Positions 1 through 64,000 of a DNA stretch of 64,000 bases are shown piece by piece. Each line of letters opens with the position of its first letter. Positions within the stretch are counted from its first letter, which is position 1. Where the stretch lies: NCBI RefSeq assembly GCF_021130785.1, contig NC_060211.1, positions 29,869,001-29,933,000 on the forward strand, in the 5' to 3' direction. The DNA comes from Homalodisca vitripennis (lineage: Eukaryota; Arthropoda; Insecta; Hemiptera; Cicadellidae). The notes beneath the pieces are model-generated. The model was given only the letters and a program-made list of their open reading frames with translations, ran no database searches and was not told the origin of the DNA. A program made the translations under genes and the position numbers.

Positions 1-811
1 TAGACGATGCTCCAACTTTTCAATCCCCATGTTGTAGAATTCTGCCGCCAATCCTTTGAGGAATCGAGTAACCTCTTCCTTGACTTCATCATCGGTACTG
101 AAGCGTTGGCCACCCAAGTGTTCCTTTAATTTTGGGAATAAGTGATAATCACTTGGGGCTAGGTCTGGGCTGTAGAGGGGATGGAGCACAATAGTCCAGC
201 CAAAATTTGTCAGCAGTTCTTGAGTTTGACGTGAGACATGAGGTCGAGCCTTGTAATGGAGAAGCCTCACACCACTGGACAATCTTCCTCTCCGGCGGTT
301 CTGGATCGCGCGTCTCAGTTTTCTTAATGTGTCGCAATATCTGTCAGAGTTTACTGTTGTTCCATGAAGCAAAAAGTCGATCAAAAGCAGGCCCTTCCTG
401 TCCCAAAAGACGGTTGTCATAACTTTCCCAGCAGACTGTGTTTCGCTTGAACTTCTTCAGCTTAGGCGAAGTTGAGTGATGCCATTCACGTGATTGCTGC
501 TTGGTTTCAGGGATAAAGTTAAACGCCCATGTTTTCCCCATAAACTTCGATTAACTGACGATGAATTTCAATAGGTAAAATCTGTTTTGCATTTAAAAAA
601 TGTATCACAGCACGAATTTTGCATCTGGCGGTAACAACGATAGGGAGTTCCATCTTCGAAGCTAGGCCGGCACTGTTGGATGTAGCCAGGCACAAGTGGT
701 ATGGATAGGGAGAGGGATAGCTGATGAGTAAGACAGTGTTGCCAGATTTCTCCCAACATATCGTATTCTGTCTCGGCGGCATAGGGAACCTTATTTTTCT
801 AATACCCTTCG
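1..811 (-). mobile_element. Truncated, internally deleted mariner element
   Basis: Minus-strand translation gives mariner transposase pieces. The N-terminus starts with the ATG at 651-653 (MELPIVVTARCKIRAVI, then FLNAKQILPIEIHRQL). A segment with ETKQQSREWHHS follows at about 345-540, and a C-terminal piece with the third catalytic Asp (YSPDLAPSDYHLFPKLK) at about 60-200. The helix-turn-helix region and most of the middle, including the first catalytic Asp, are missing or out of frame. A terminal inverted repeat beginning CGAAGGGTATTAG on the minus strand ends at 811 next to a TA at 812-813. The other end lies beyond base 1. This is a dead copy; mobilisation in trans is possible but unproven. 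Confidence 0.85.
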
Positions 812-812
812 T

Positions 813-1811
813 ATATATGCACTCTGTCCCACAAAGATGTTTACATGTAACAGTAATGACTTATTAAACTTATTTTTAAGATGGAACACTATAGAATAGA
901 ATCAATAATTATTTAAATCTCCAACAGAATAAAAAAAAGTCATATCTAGTACTTGCTGTCATTAAAGTATCTGTTGTTATCAGCAGGCAACATTTTGTTT
1001 ATATTGGAAAAGGCAACGTTAAAGTTGTAAGTAACAATTTTGAATGTTTCCAATGTAAATGCAAACATTAATACACATTGTTTAATGTATACTCATCTCA
1101 TCATTGTTTAAAAACATAAATTCCTCTGTGGGACACAGGGTAGGGTCTGACGGGTACTGGTGGCGAGAGAAAAGAAGAGACCTGGCCCGTGCCGGCGCAC
1201 AGCTGTGTACTAGTGTGTTGCCGCGCGGTAATTTCAGGCGCTTCGCCCCACAGCCAACCCTGCCAATTGTTTATCCCAGCAATGGAACAGTGAAGCAATA
1301 ATGGAATTACGAAACAAGGCGCGCCAACATACTAGTAGTAGCGCCTGCAAATTTCAGATAGGCCAGAATCCAGGGCTCTTCTTTTCTCTCGCCATCAGTA
1401 GAAGGAAGCGTAAGACATTTGACATTGTGTCATATTATGTGTTTGCCATGTAATTTATTTATGTGTTACAGAGGTAAATGTGGCAGATGTTTTCATTTTA
1501 TTATTACACAATATATGTTCCTTCTCCTAGCTTAAATTCAGCATCATTCATTTGTTGACTTTGCTGAATTAGTACTCAAAACAGTCTATTTTTATTCACA
1601 TTATTCGTTTATGACACCTAGAAGTTTTTTGATTCAGTTTTATTAACTGCCGACAATTTACCTGAAGTTTTGGGAATAACAACTTTTATTTCAGTTAGCC
1701 TGTCCCTAGGTGTCTGTATTTAATAATGATCTTGTTTTTAATGAAAAGTAAACTAAACAGCTGATCCAAGAGACAGGAAAGATCAAATATCTATTCCAGC
1801 TAGGTAACAAC
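813..1811. other. Non-coding stretch with a GC-richer inverted repeat
   Basis: I see no gene here. The part from about 1130 to 1400 is clearly GC-richer than its surroundings and is bounded by inverted arms (GGCGAGAGAAAAGAAGAG at about 1161 and its complement at about 1375-1392). That suggests a small non-autonomous element. The rest is AT-rich sequence without recognisable features. Confidence 0.5.
1161..1394. repeat. Inverted-repeat, GC-rich block (possible MITE)
   Basis: The arms GGCGAGAGAAAAGAAGAG and CTCTTCTTTTCTCTCGCC enclose about 190 bp of GC-rich sequence containing GCGCGG and GGCGCGCC tracts. No target duplication is evident. The short open frames inside show no recognisable domain and are probably fortuitous. 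Confidence 0.4.
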
Positions 1812-2874
1812 AAAGGACATAGCCAGGATAAATTTCAGGGGGTCCAGACAACTGATATTTTCCCATAGTGGACAGAGTAAGGACAGATTTTGCTCCTTAA
1901 CCCGTTCAGTGCGGTGGGCCCTCATCGGGGCTCGCGCACCATCTGTCAAACATTGCTTCAGTGTGGTCTTGCCACTCGCAGTAGACGGTCGATTTGCAGC
2001 CGTGTATTCAGTGACGTCCTAGAGTCATCCCCGGTATCCTCCGTTCGGGCGTAACCCGCGCGCGGCTGGCCTCTATGTGGGCCTACTTTCAACTTCACTT
2101 CTTTGTATTTTGTGTATTTTTACAGTTGTGTTTATTAATTGTGAGTGTTTATTTTATTACTAAATGTAAAGAATACATAACATTTAGTAATATTTATAAG
2201 TTTTTCCAATTGCTCCAAGAGCCTTCAAAGTGTTTATTTTGTTTTTGTTTACCAAAATGGATCCTTCTCAGCTAGTTGTTCCGGTCTGAGTAGTGGTAGA
2301 GCTAGGAATATGGACGAAAATGACAGTGACGGATCTATTGACCCTATGCAAAGGATTGTTGACAACACTTCAGATTATTTAGTATTATAATATTTAACAT
2401 TAAAAAAACATAATTAGGAACTATACTAGATTATATCCAGCAAATAAGTGACTGTGCGGTACAAACAATCAATAAACTCAGATCGCATCAGAGTTCCATC
2501 AGTACTCACTTACTGAGGGTCACCCCTCAAAATATGCGGCAGGCCCACAAGTGGACCCAGGCTTATGACGTCATTCTGAAACGGAAATATCCCCTGAATT
2601 GCAGTTTGACACATCATTCCCGTCTTCTATCAACACAAGGTAAGATTATTTGACAACAAAATTTTCAGCATCCGGTGACTCCCTCTTATTTTTGCCACAG
2701 TGAATCTGTTTCAAACTGTTCTTATCCTGTTTCATTGTTGAGAACGATCTTTCAGCAATACATGTCAGTAATACTAAAATATTTAAATAATAATAATTGT
2801 TTACTAAAAAAAGTAATAGAAAATTTGGGGGAGGGGTCCAGACCTCTTGGACCCCCTTGCTAGCTACGTCCTTG
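1812..2874. mobile_element. hAT-like non-autonomous element with target duplication
   Basis: The ends are degenerate inverted repeats: AAAGGACATAGCCAGGAT at the left, and on the minus strand AAGGACGTAGCTAGC at the right, each followed within 25 bp by GGGGGTCC. The direct repeat GGTAACAAC flanks both sides (1803-1811 and 2874-2882), which fits the 8-bp target duplication of hAT transposases. No hAT transposase is visible inside. A piggyBac-like end with an N-terminal coding remnant lies within it (1897 onward), so this copy is chimeric or nested. Confidence 0.65.
1897..2640 (+). mobile_element. piggyBac-like terminus and transposase N-terminal remnant
   Basis: A TTAA at 1897-1900 is followed by CCCGTTCAGTGCGGTGGG, a typical piggyBac-like end. 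About 400 bp downstream, an open stretch near 2311-2390 reads MDENDSDGSIDPMQRIVDN, the acidic, Ser/Asp-rich start usual for this transposase family. The catalytic domain is absent and I find no matching right-hand TTAA end, so the right limit is approximate. It is a deleted, non-autonomous copy. Confidence 0.5.
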
Positions 2875-2882
2875 GTAACAAC

Positions 2883-3197
2883 TTACGAAGTCAACACAAC
2901 AGCTTGGGATACTGTTATGACTAACTCTTATGGAATGAACATACAGGCTTAAGCAGTATACTTCAAACACCCTTATTTGTGCTATAAATAGTATGTCACT
3001 AGTGCTCCCAAAGATTTGAGAGCAGCAATTAAGCTCTTTTTCAGACTCATTTTGGTTATTGGATCGTGATCTGGTCCAGTTCCTCAAACAATGGAACGCC
3101 TACAATCTCAGGAAAAGTTGCAACAAATGTTCAAGAACAAAAAGGTTTTCACTATAACAGCTGGCAACATAACACAATTCTAAAAGAAATCAGCATC
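2883..3197. other. Non-coding spacer
   Basis: This is AT-rich sequence between the hAT-like element and the next TTAA element. I see no coding potential or repeat structure. Confidence 0.5.
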
Positions 3198-3316
3198 TTA
3201 ACCCTACCTCCATCTTGTAGACGACTAGTGACTAGTCGCTAAAAAATGTTTCTCCAATCTTGAACGACTAGTCACTGGTCGATTTTGCAGTCATCTATTC
3301 AATGAAACTTTTGCTA

Positions 3317-5639
3317 TTAACACGTTCCACTGCTAAATATTGGAAAAAAAATTTTAGAATATGCTAAAATAAAATATAATTTTTTTTACTTACTATATGG
3401 TGAGGCCAGTTTTTGTAGATAGGAAAGAAGCTGCCAGAAGTTAACCTTGCACCCGGAAGTGACGTCATAAAGTTGTGGGACGCCGGTCACCCATCAGCAC
3501 TGCCGAAAAACTCCTCCATGTGGGACACTGGTATCCCATGCGCACTGACTAAACTTTTAGGGCTGTTCGTGCTTTTCCTTCACTACATCGTATTGTTTAT
3601 GGACAAAAAAGTCATCAAAATAAAATTAAAAAACTAAAATAAAACCTATTTACATGTATTTACATCCCTCCCCACCACCCTTTCTTCTAAACAGTCCTAA
3701 GCATGGTGTTTTTCAAAGCATGCCACAGGACAGAGTGAAGGTTCTCCTGGGCACTGTGCACAAAAGTATGCAGTACGTTTTTCTCTTCCTTCACTGTGGC
3801 AGACTCTGCAACGTTTTCTCTTCTGCCGATTCCTGTTGTCCTTCCCTTCAATCAAGGAGACAACGTGCAGTGCCTTCTCATTGCTTCGGCGAGGACGTTC
3901 TGGGGCTTGTAGCTCCTTTCTCAGGGACAAGGGATTCGATGACAGCTAGCCTGAAGTCATAAAGATTCATTGTTTCTTGGGGATTGGAAAGGTTGTACAG
4001 CTTCAAGGCGTTCACCCAGTGCCATCTGCATTATGTGTACAAAGATCTTTTTGTACCACCTCAGCGTTTTTCTTTCGCATGGATAGTACGCTAGCATTTG
4101 ATCTGCCCTATCCACTCCCTTCATAAATGTGTTATATTTCACAATGGACAGGGGTTTTACTCTAGCTACTACTCCATGGCGATTCCGTGATTCAACCATG
4201 TTGTTTTTCAAACTCTGTAGTGATGTATGTCACTACACGCTTGTCCTTCCACTTGGCAACAGTGACTTGTTCTGCACTCCGAGCAATTGTCTCACCTTTT
4301 TTTTACTTTGGCTGATTTTTTACCTCATCTGGCAGGTACTTTCTGTCTGCTCTAAGTGTGCCAGTACAATACGTCTTCTTCCTAAGCAGTTTGGTAGGCC
4401 AAAGGAAAGCTATTGTAAAAATTATCCATGTACAACGAATGACCATGGTTGAGCTTCCCTCTCATAAGATGTAGTACTACCTTTGTGGCATGACCTTTCC
4501 CACCTAAGTCACTGAGAGATCCTGAGTAGACAAGAAAACGAAGTATGAGACCACCAGGTTCACAAAGAGTGTACAGTTTGATGCCATACTTGTGGCGCTT
4601 TCCTTTGATGTACTGTCGGAAAATCAACCGACCGCGCCACAAAACCATAGCCTCATCCAAAGAAAGTTCTTTGCCTGGATAGTAAACATCATCCATCTTT
4701 TTGTTGAAGTGGTCAACTAGCATCCTTACTTTTGACAAACGGTCTTCCTGTACACCTTGAGCTACATTTTGATGATGTGAGAAATGAATGCATCGTAATA
4801 TAATCAAAAAACCGATCACGGCTCATATGGTCACGGAAGCAATTCAAGTTGAACATTCGATGGGTTTTCCAGTAGTCATTGAGGCGGTTCAGTTTGAACG
4901 TAACCAGTGTGAAAGCAATAGGCCTATGAACTTTTTTAGTTCGTGCTAAAGTTAAGTCCTTCCATCTGTGAATACCGTGATCGTGGCTCAGTGGAAGGCC
5001 CCAAAAAAACAAGTCAAAAGCGTACCTGTTTGTATCTGCTACGATACTTTCCAGCAGCTGATCGTCAACCAAAAGCAAAAACCAATCTACCGGCTTATTT
5101 TCTCTTGGCGTAGGGACTAATAGTTCATTTTGTTTTGTGAAAGGAATAACTGTAGGGGGTTGTAGCTGTGCAGACCATGCAGGGTTTAGTGGAAAAGTTC
5201 CGTCATCATCCAAGTCACTTTCGGAATCGGTATCACTTTCCTGCACGGAACTGTCTGATTCATTGTCAAGGTCATTGTCTATAACCTCCCGTTCAATCTG
5301 TGAGTCACTGAGTCCGGCAGCCATTGTTATAGTCACAAGTATTTGTAGGAAGTATAAAAAAAACTACATAGCAAATAACAAATATAACAACAAACACACG
5401 GACACACTTCACGACACTAGCAACGAACAAAGAAAGGCGCCAGCGGGACACGAACAGTGCAGTGTAAACAAAGATGGCGGTTTCAACACGCGCACAAATA
5501 ATCGCCTTCCTTGTACGGAGCCTGAGCAGGCACTAAACGACCAACGTAGTGATGGTGTGATGGGACGCCGGGCACCCATGCGCATGCGCAAATGGATTGG
5601 TATGGGACGCCGGCGTCCCACGCGCAGTGAACGTGTTAA
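3317..5639 (-). mobile_element. piggyBac-like element with TTAA target duplications
   Basis: TTAA at 3317-3320 and 5636-5639 flank inverted ends TTAACACGTTCCACTGC (left) and TTAACACGTTCACTGCGC (right, minus strand). Subterminal copies of GGGACGCCGG occur at both ends (about 3478 and at 5562 and 5604). The 2.3-kb length and the transposase inside fit a formerly autonomous piggyBac-like element. It sits inside sequence that itself has TTAA ends. Confidence 0.88.
3697..5336 (-). pseudogene. piggyBac-like transposase, frameshifted
   Basis: The coding order on the minus strand is as follows. An acidic N-terminus (ATG at 5336 or 5324; SDTDSESDLDDDG) comes first, then the DDE_Tnp_1_7 domain in pieces at 4713-5336, 4382-4819 and 3957-4211. 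A C-terminal Cys-rich zinc domain (CRVCHSEG, then CAQCP and CPVACFEKHH) lies at 3697-3930. The three catalytic Asp of piggyBac are visible in LSLDEAM, LYMDNFYNSF and KGVDRADQM. At least three frame changes break the reading frame, so no full protein is made from this copy. Its family catalyses TTAA-specific cut-and-paste transposition, with the Cys-rich tail binding terminal DNA. Confidence 0.88.
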
Positions 5640-5940
5640 AAATAAAACTTAAGTAGGACAAATGTTATACCAAATTAGTCAGAATGTTTGACAGATTAAT
5701 TTGATATATAGTTTATTGATTAATAAGTATGCACTGAAATTATAAATTTGCAATACAAATTTTGGTTTACCATGTCTCAGTTGCGCACTTTGAGAGAACA
5801 CGGAAAAACAGGACTTTTTCCCTATACTTTTGCCGTGGGAAATTTTGTTTAGGAATGAGTTTGGCTTCATCACTGAGTTCACCAAGATCATCTGTTTCAA
5901 ACATCTGTCCGTTTATATATGTTGTGGATAAAGACCTTGA
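5640..5940. other. Unassigned stretch between nested elements
   Basis: The minus strand is open over about 5750-5920 with a short acidic, then basic, peptide (FETDDLGELSDEAKL). I do not recognise a family. It could be the remnant of an N-terminal transposase segment of the outer element. No splice sites or start signal support a host exon. Confidence 0.3.
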
Positions 5941-6510
5941 ATGCAGCCATTGTGTACAACAGTTACTTCAGAAGGCAACCTAAATCGGATTCTGTTACTA
6001 CAGAAGAAAGCCATTCGTGCCTTGGCCAACTTGCAACCACTGGACAGCTGTAGGGAGGCATTTGAATCTCTAGGAATTCTCACTGTTGTAGCCCTTTACA
6101 TTCAAACTGTCATACTAGAGACACTTAAATGCGACTTACCAAGAGGGGAAAAATATCCACACCCACAACACCCGGAATGCCACCAACTACGTTCTGCCAT
6201 CCCATCGTACTGCCCAGTTCCAGAGAAAACCATCATACATCGGACGTAAGCTGTACAACGCTCTACCCACATCTTTAAAAGCTCTCGGAAGGAAATCACT
6301 GGCAGCAGGACTTCTCAACTGGCTCAAGTCAAGACCTCTCTATTCTATGAAAGAATTTTTTGAGGCTGCACAACAATGAAGAGACGAAATGCAAAATTCA
6401 TGAATTAAAATAATTACAACTGTGTTCACTATCAAAATTAATGTTATTGACACCATTACGTATCTTGATGATACTGTAAATAAAGAATTATTGTATTGTA
6501 TTGTATTTCT
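5941..6510 (+). mobile_element. 5'-truncated non-LTR retrotransposon 3' end
   Basis: The plus-strand translation contains the C-terminal part downstream of the reverse transcriptase core: GNLNRILLLQKKAIRALANL and, after a frame change near 6240, IGRKLYNALPTSLKAL with a stop at about 6377. The 3' end is a TTGTA-type short tandem tail (about 6488-6510) after TAAATAAAG. The same C-terminal module occurs in the LINE at 16390-19445, so both belong to related lineages. It is a dead fragment. Confidence 0.8.
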
Positions 6511-7285
6511 GTAATGTTAGACGACTAGTTTCACTAGTCACTAATATTTTGTTGTTTCTCGTAATATTATTAGAGTTGTGTTAGTATCAAACAACATCAA
6601 TCTTTTCCTTGTGAGACTTGCCATCAAGTGGTATAGATATCTTCAAGGGAAAGGTGTTTATTTTGTGATCAAACTTTATAATTTAGAGAGGACTATAGTC
6701 ACCATATTAATGCACCAGCATTATTCATTGTGTATTGTAGATTTTTATTTGTGACTTCTAAACTTGTATGTATATAAACTATACCGTGAACAATGGTTTA
6801 TTTGTGGTTCATTTATTGTACAATAGTTTAGTGACATTCACAGGTCTGTGTAGGTTAAAGTGTGATATACAAAACCTAGGCCTACAACTAAATTATAACT
6901 TAGACAATTATTATTAGACAGTGAGTTTTTATTATAGTAAATTTTCTTCATTATAAGCATTTTCTGACAGTATATTGTGTGTTATTGAAAAATTTTAATT
7001 CTTGAAAAAACACTTCTTAGAATTATAACAAACATTTTTACGTATAAAATGTATTTAAAAAACAAAACACTTTTTTATTTTCAGAACTTTTATGCTCTAC
7101 AACATATTTTTATTTTTTGTCTTTTGGATATTTTTGTTTAACTTTTTTCACTTATGCTGAAAAATAAAATAGTGTATACTTTACTTCAATAATAAACATT
7201 CTACATAAGTTTGAATGAAGGTGTGTACATCTAGCAAAACTGAGCCTGCCATTATAGGAATTTAAACTGCCAGATCCAGGGTTAA

Positions 7286-9240
7286 TGTTATGTTAGGTAA
7301 AGAAATAAATAGGCCTGTTATGAGATAACATTTTATTACATCTAATATACAACATATAACAAAAATATCACTCATTTGCAATAAAAACATTTCGATATCT
7401 TTAAAGCTACAAAATTATTTCATGGTATACTTGTATGAGAACAAAAATTATTGTCAATGATTAAAATATCAGTACAAATTTATGATCTAAAAATCTAGAT
7501 TTAAAAAAATTAAATAAGATTTAATTGATAGGTGGTTTATCCAGGATCCACAACATTCCAATTTTAAGGTATTACAATAAGAGTAGTAATTATACACTGA
7601 TTTTTTTACTTGTACATAAATAGTTTGGATGAATCTTTTTTTCTTTAATGCAACAGTTTTACTTATTTCCTAGATTGATATGCTGATAAGACTCACAAAT
7701 ATCCGATAAATATACAACCCAATGAAAATAATTATAACAAATAACACACACAAAACAATGACTGAACAATAAAGAATCCTTAAATGTTTATTGCTCACCT
7801 CTTAGATAAAACATGACAAGGTATTATTTATTTAATTTGTCTATAAGTTTCATTTAATACGAGTTTTACACTAGGGTTAGTTTTAATAATTTAATATTAC
7901 ACTTTTGGTTCGTTAAATAATTATATACTGAGTTACAAACAGAAAATTATATACTCAATAATAAACAGTTAAATGAACGTAAACAATGAAAATGATTTTG
8001 TTATGCGAAAAAAAAAAAATTTATCGTTAGTAATACCACATTGAAAAATCTTCATTAGTTACGGTTGTAACGAAAAGTTATGGTGGAATATTTATTGAAC
8101 CAAAATGTGTGTCACAGTTTCAAGATTAGAGTTACATATTGAAGGAGTTTCATTCTACGGAGAGTTTAAAGCTGAGGCGAGAGAACAGTATCTTGGTCAC
8201 TTGTTGGAGATAGTCAGAGCGATTAAACTGAGATTGAGGTATGAGAGCAAACCCATTCTATTTGCCAAGTAGGGAGGAAGAAAAGAGATTAAAGTTCAAA
8301 TGAAAAAGAAGTTAAAGAGCCAAATGTTACGTAATCTTTGTGTGTTCTTATCACCTCGGCAACCACATCTGCTGCTGGAACTGAATCACGGAATAGCAGC
8401 ACCGGACACCCAGGATAACAGCAGTGGAGCGAGAGGGACAAGTGGGACCGAAGGATGGCACCGAAGATGGTTCCCACGGGACGGCACACTGCACCTACTC
8501 AGCCGACAGCAATGAGGGATTCCACTCTGTGCAATGAAGTGTCACAATCTCACGTCTCAATACTCTGAAGTGCGAGCAGCCAAAACACTTCATTCTCTTC
8601 ATATCTAAAACCAATAACTACTGATCATTTATGTCTCTGTCCTTTAAACTTGTTAGGTATTCAAGTTTACTGTTGCTTATAAGTAATTTATCATAAACTG
8701 CAATTCCTTTTTAAAACTAAAACTGTTGACACGTTAAATATTTTCAATCAACAATTGTAAAAAAATAATTACATTGTTCGTTAGGAACCAAAATTTTAAT
8801 TTATCTAATTATTTTCTAAGTAACACCTTAAGAACTCACATAGAATATGTGGTAATTTATAAAATGTACTACTATTGAAAAGTGATCTTATATTTACACA
8901 TTTAATAACAAGTTATTAGAATTGAAGTATTAATTAACTATAAATTTTGTGGTAGGTGAAAATTTAACAACAGCAGATATAAACTATACTGAATTATACC
9001 AATCACTATCCTTCAAACTTTAAAAAACAGGAAAAATTTTCAGCCATTAAAAATACTAATCTATTTTAAACATCTTATATCAAAATAAAGTAGTTGTCTT
9101 TTATGGCACTTATTCAATTTAATCAAGACAGTGCGTGTGGCACTTGTTCTCTTTACTACTGACAACAAACATTGCATTGTAAATTGTAGAACAAACAAGT
9201 GATAAAGTACGACTAGAATTCCTTTGAACGTGACAACGCA
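7286..9240. other. 3' flank / possible 3' UTR of PHKA
   Basis: This AT-rich sequence lies downstream of the PHKA stop codon in the direction of transcription. A GC-richer block at 8100-8560 stands out but has no convincing protein on either strand. Minus-strand AATAAA signals exist (for example at 8091-8096), so a 3' UTR of about 1.1 kb is possible. In sequence of this composition such signals are common, so the transcript end cannot be placed. Confidence 0.4.

Positions 9241-64000
<54,760 letters not shown>

Larger units (their letters stand above)
3198..7285. mobile_element. Putative outer piggyBac-like element (TTAACCCT ends), nested
   Basis: TTAACCCT at 3198 and AGGGTTAA ending at 7285 could be the two ends of one TTAA-targeting element. 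The right end (CTGCCAGATCCAGGGTTAA) matches those at 32717 and 36889. The left end is followed by two palindromic subterminal repeats built on GACTAGTGACTAGTC (about 3221 and 3271), with a relative at about 6519. A complete piggyBac (3317-5639) and a LINE 3' end (5941-6510) would then be later insertions. The inner parts of the two ends match poorly, so the pairing is an inference. Confidence 0.4.

Noticed and set aside
8289..8515. Overlapping short open frames in a GC-richer block downstream of PHKA
   Set aside because: No domain, start context or splice signals; more likely 3' UTR or flank.

Overview
This window comes from an animal nuclear genome, almost certainly an insect. It is AT-rich, its single host gene is split into small exons with GT/AG introns of up to about 10 kb, and it is full of mariner, piggyBac-like, hAT-like and non-LTR elements. 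The species cannot be fixed from the sequence; a hemimetabolous insect such as a hemipteran is a guess. There are no operons, ribosome binding sites, CRISPR arrays, tRNAs or rRNAs.

The host gene lies on the minus strand from 64000 (where it is cut) down to its stop codon at 9241. Its exons encode the C-terminal ~737 residues of the alpha regulatory subunit of phosphorylase b kinase (PHKA), the glucan-metabolism kinase complex that activates glycogen phosphorylase. I place 18 coding exons by protein similarity, GT/AG sites and phase. Two of them (61148-61295 and 53058-53205) are homologous, have the same length of 148 nt and the same phases, and look mutually exclusive. The frame closes over the whole chain only if one extra base is discounted in each of two adjacent exons (34938-35031 and 33064-33203). 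The protein ends in a CaaX box, CNVQ, as expected for a farnesylated PHKA.

The most unusual feature is that three different splice junctions of this gene have been tandemly amplified together with the adjoining piece of exon. The junctions are the donor of exon 12361-12564 (about 20 units of ~139 bp, 9671-12474), the acceptor of exon 41189-41325 (15 units of 180 bp, 41248-43950) and the acceptor of exon 47970-48134 (four units of 44 bp, 48119-48294). Two further intronic arrays lie close to acceptors (46081-46318 and 33402-33756). Only the copy joined to the complete exon keeps the reading frame, so the arrays are rows of decoy splice sites.

Region by region: 1-811 is a truncated mariner; 1812-2874 a hAT-like element with target duplication, holding a piggyBac-like end; 3198-7285 nested TTAA elements, including a three-Asp piggyBac transposase pseudogene (3317-5639) and a LINE 3' end; 7286-9240 the gene's 3' flank. 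Within the introns are a foldback repeat (13745-14208), a LINE (16390-19445), a reverse LINE 3' end (19877-20240), a nearly intact mariner (22114-23443), a TTAA element split by a LINE with a PHD/FP-type ORF1 (26579-32717), an LTR-like GC island (34406-34760), a TTAA element (35102-36889), a large palindrome (44865-45599), a LINE fragment (49970-51174), a short TTAA element (51789-52442), a foldback Tc1/mariner-like element (53460-54786), a hAT-like element with a nested pogo-like element (59387-60392), a LINE RNase-H end (62005-62548) and a mariner remnant (63040-63520).
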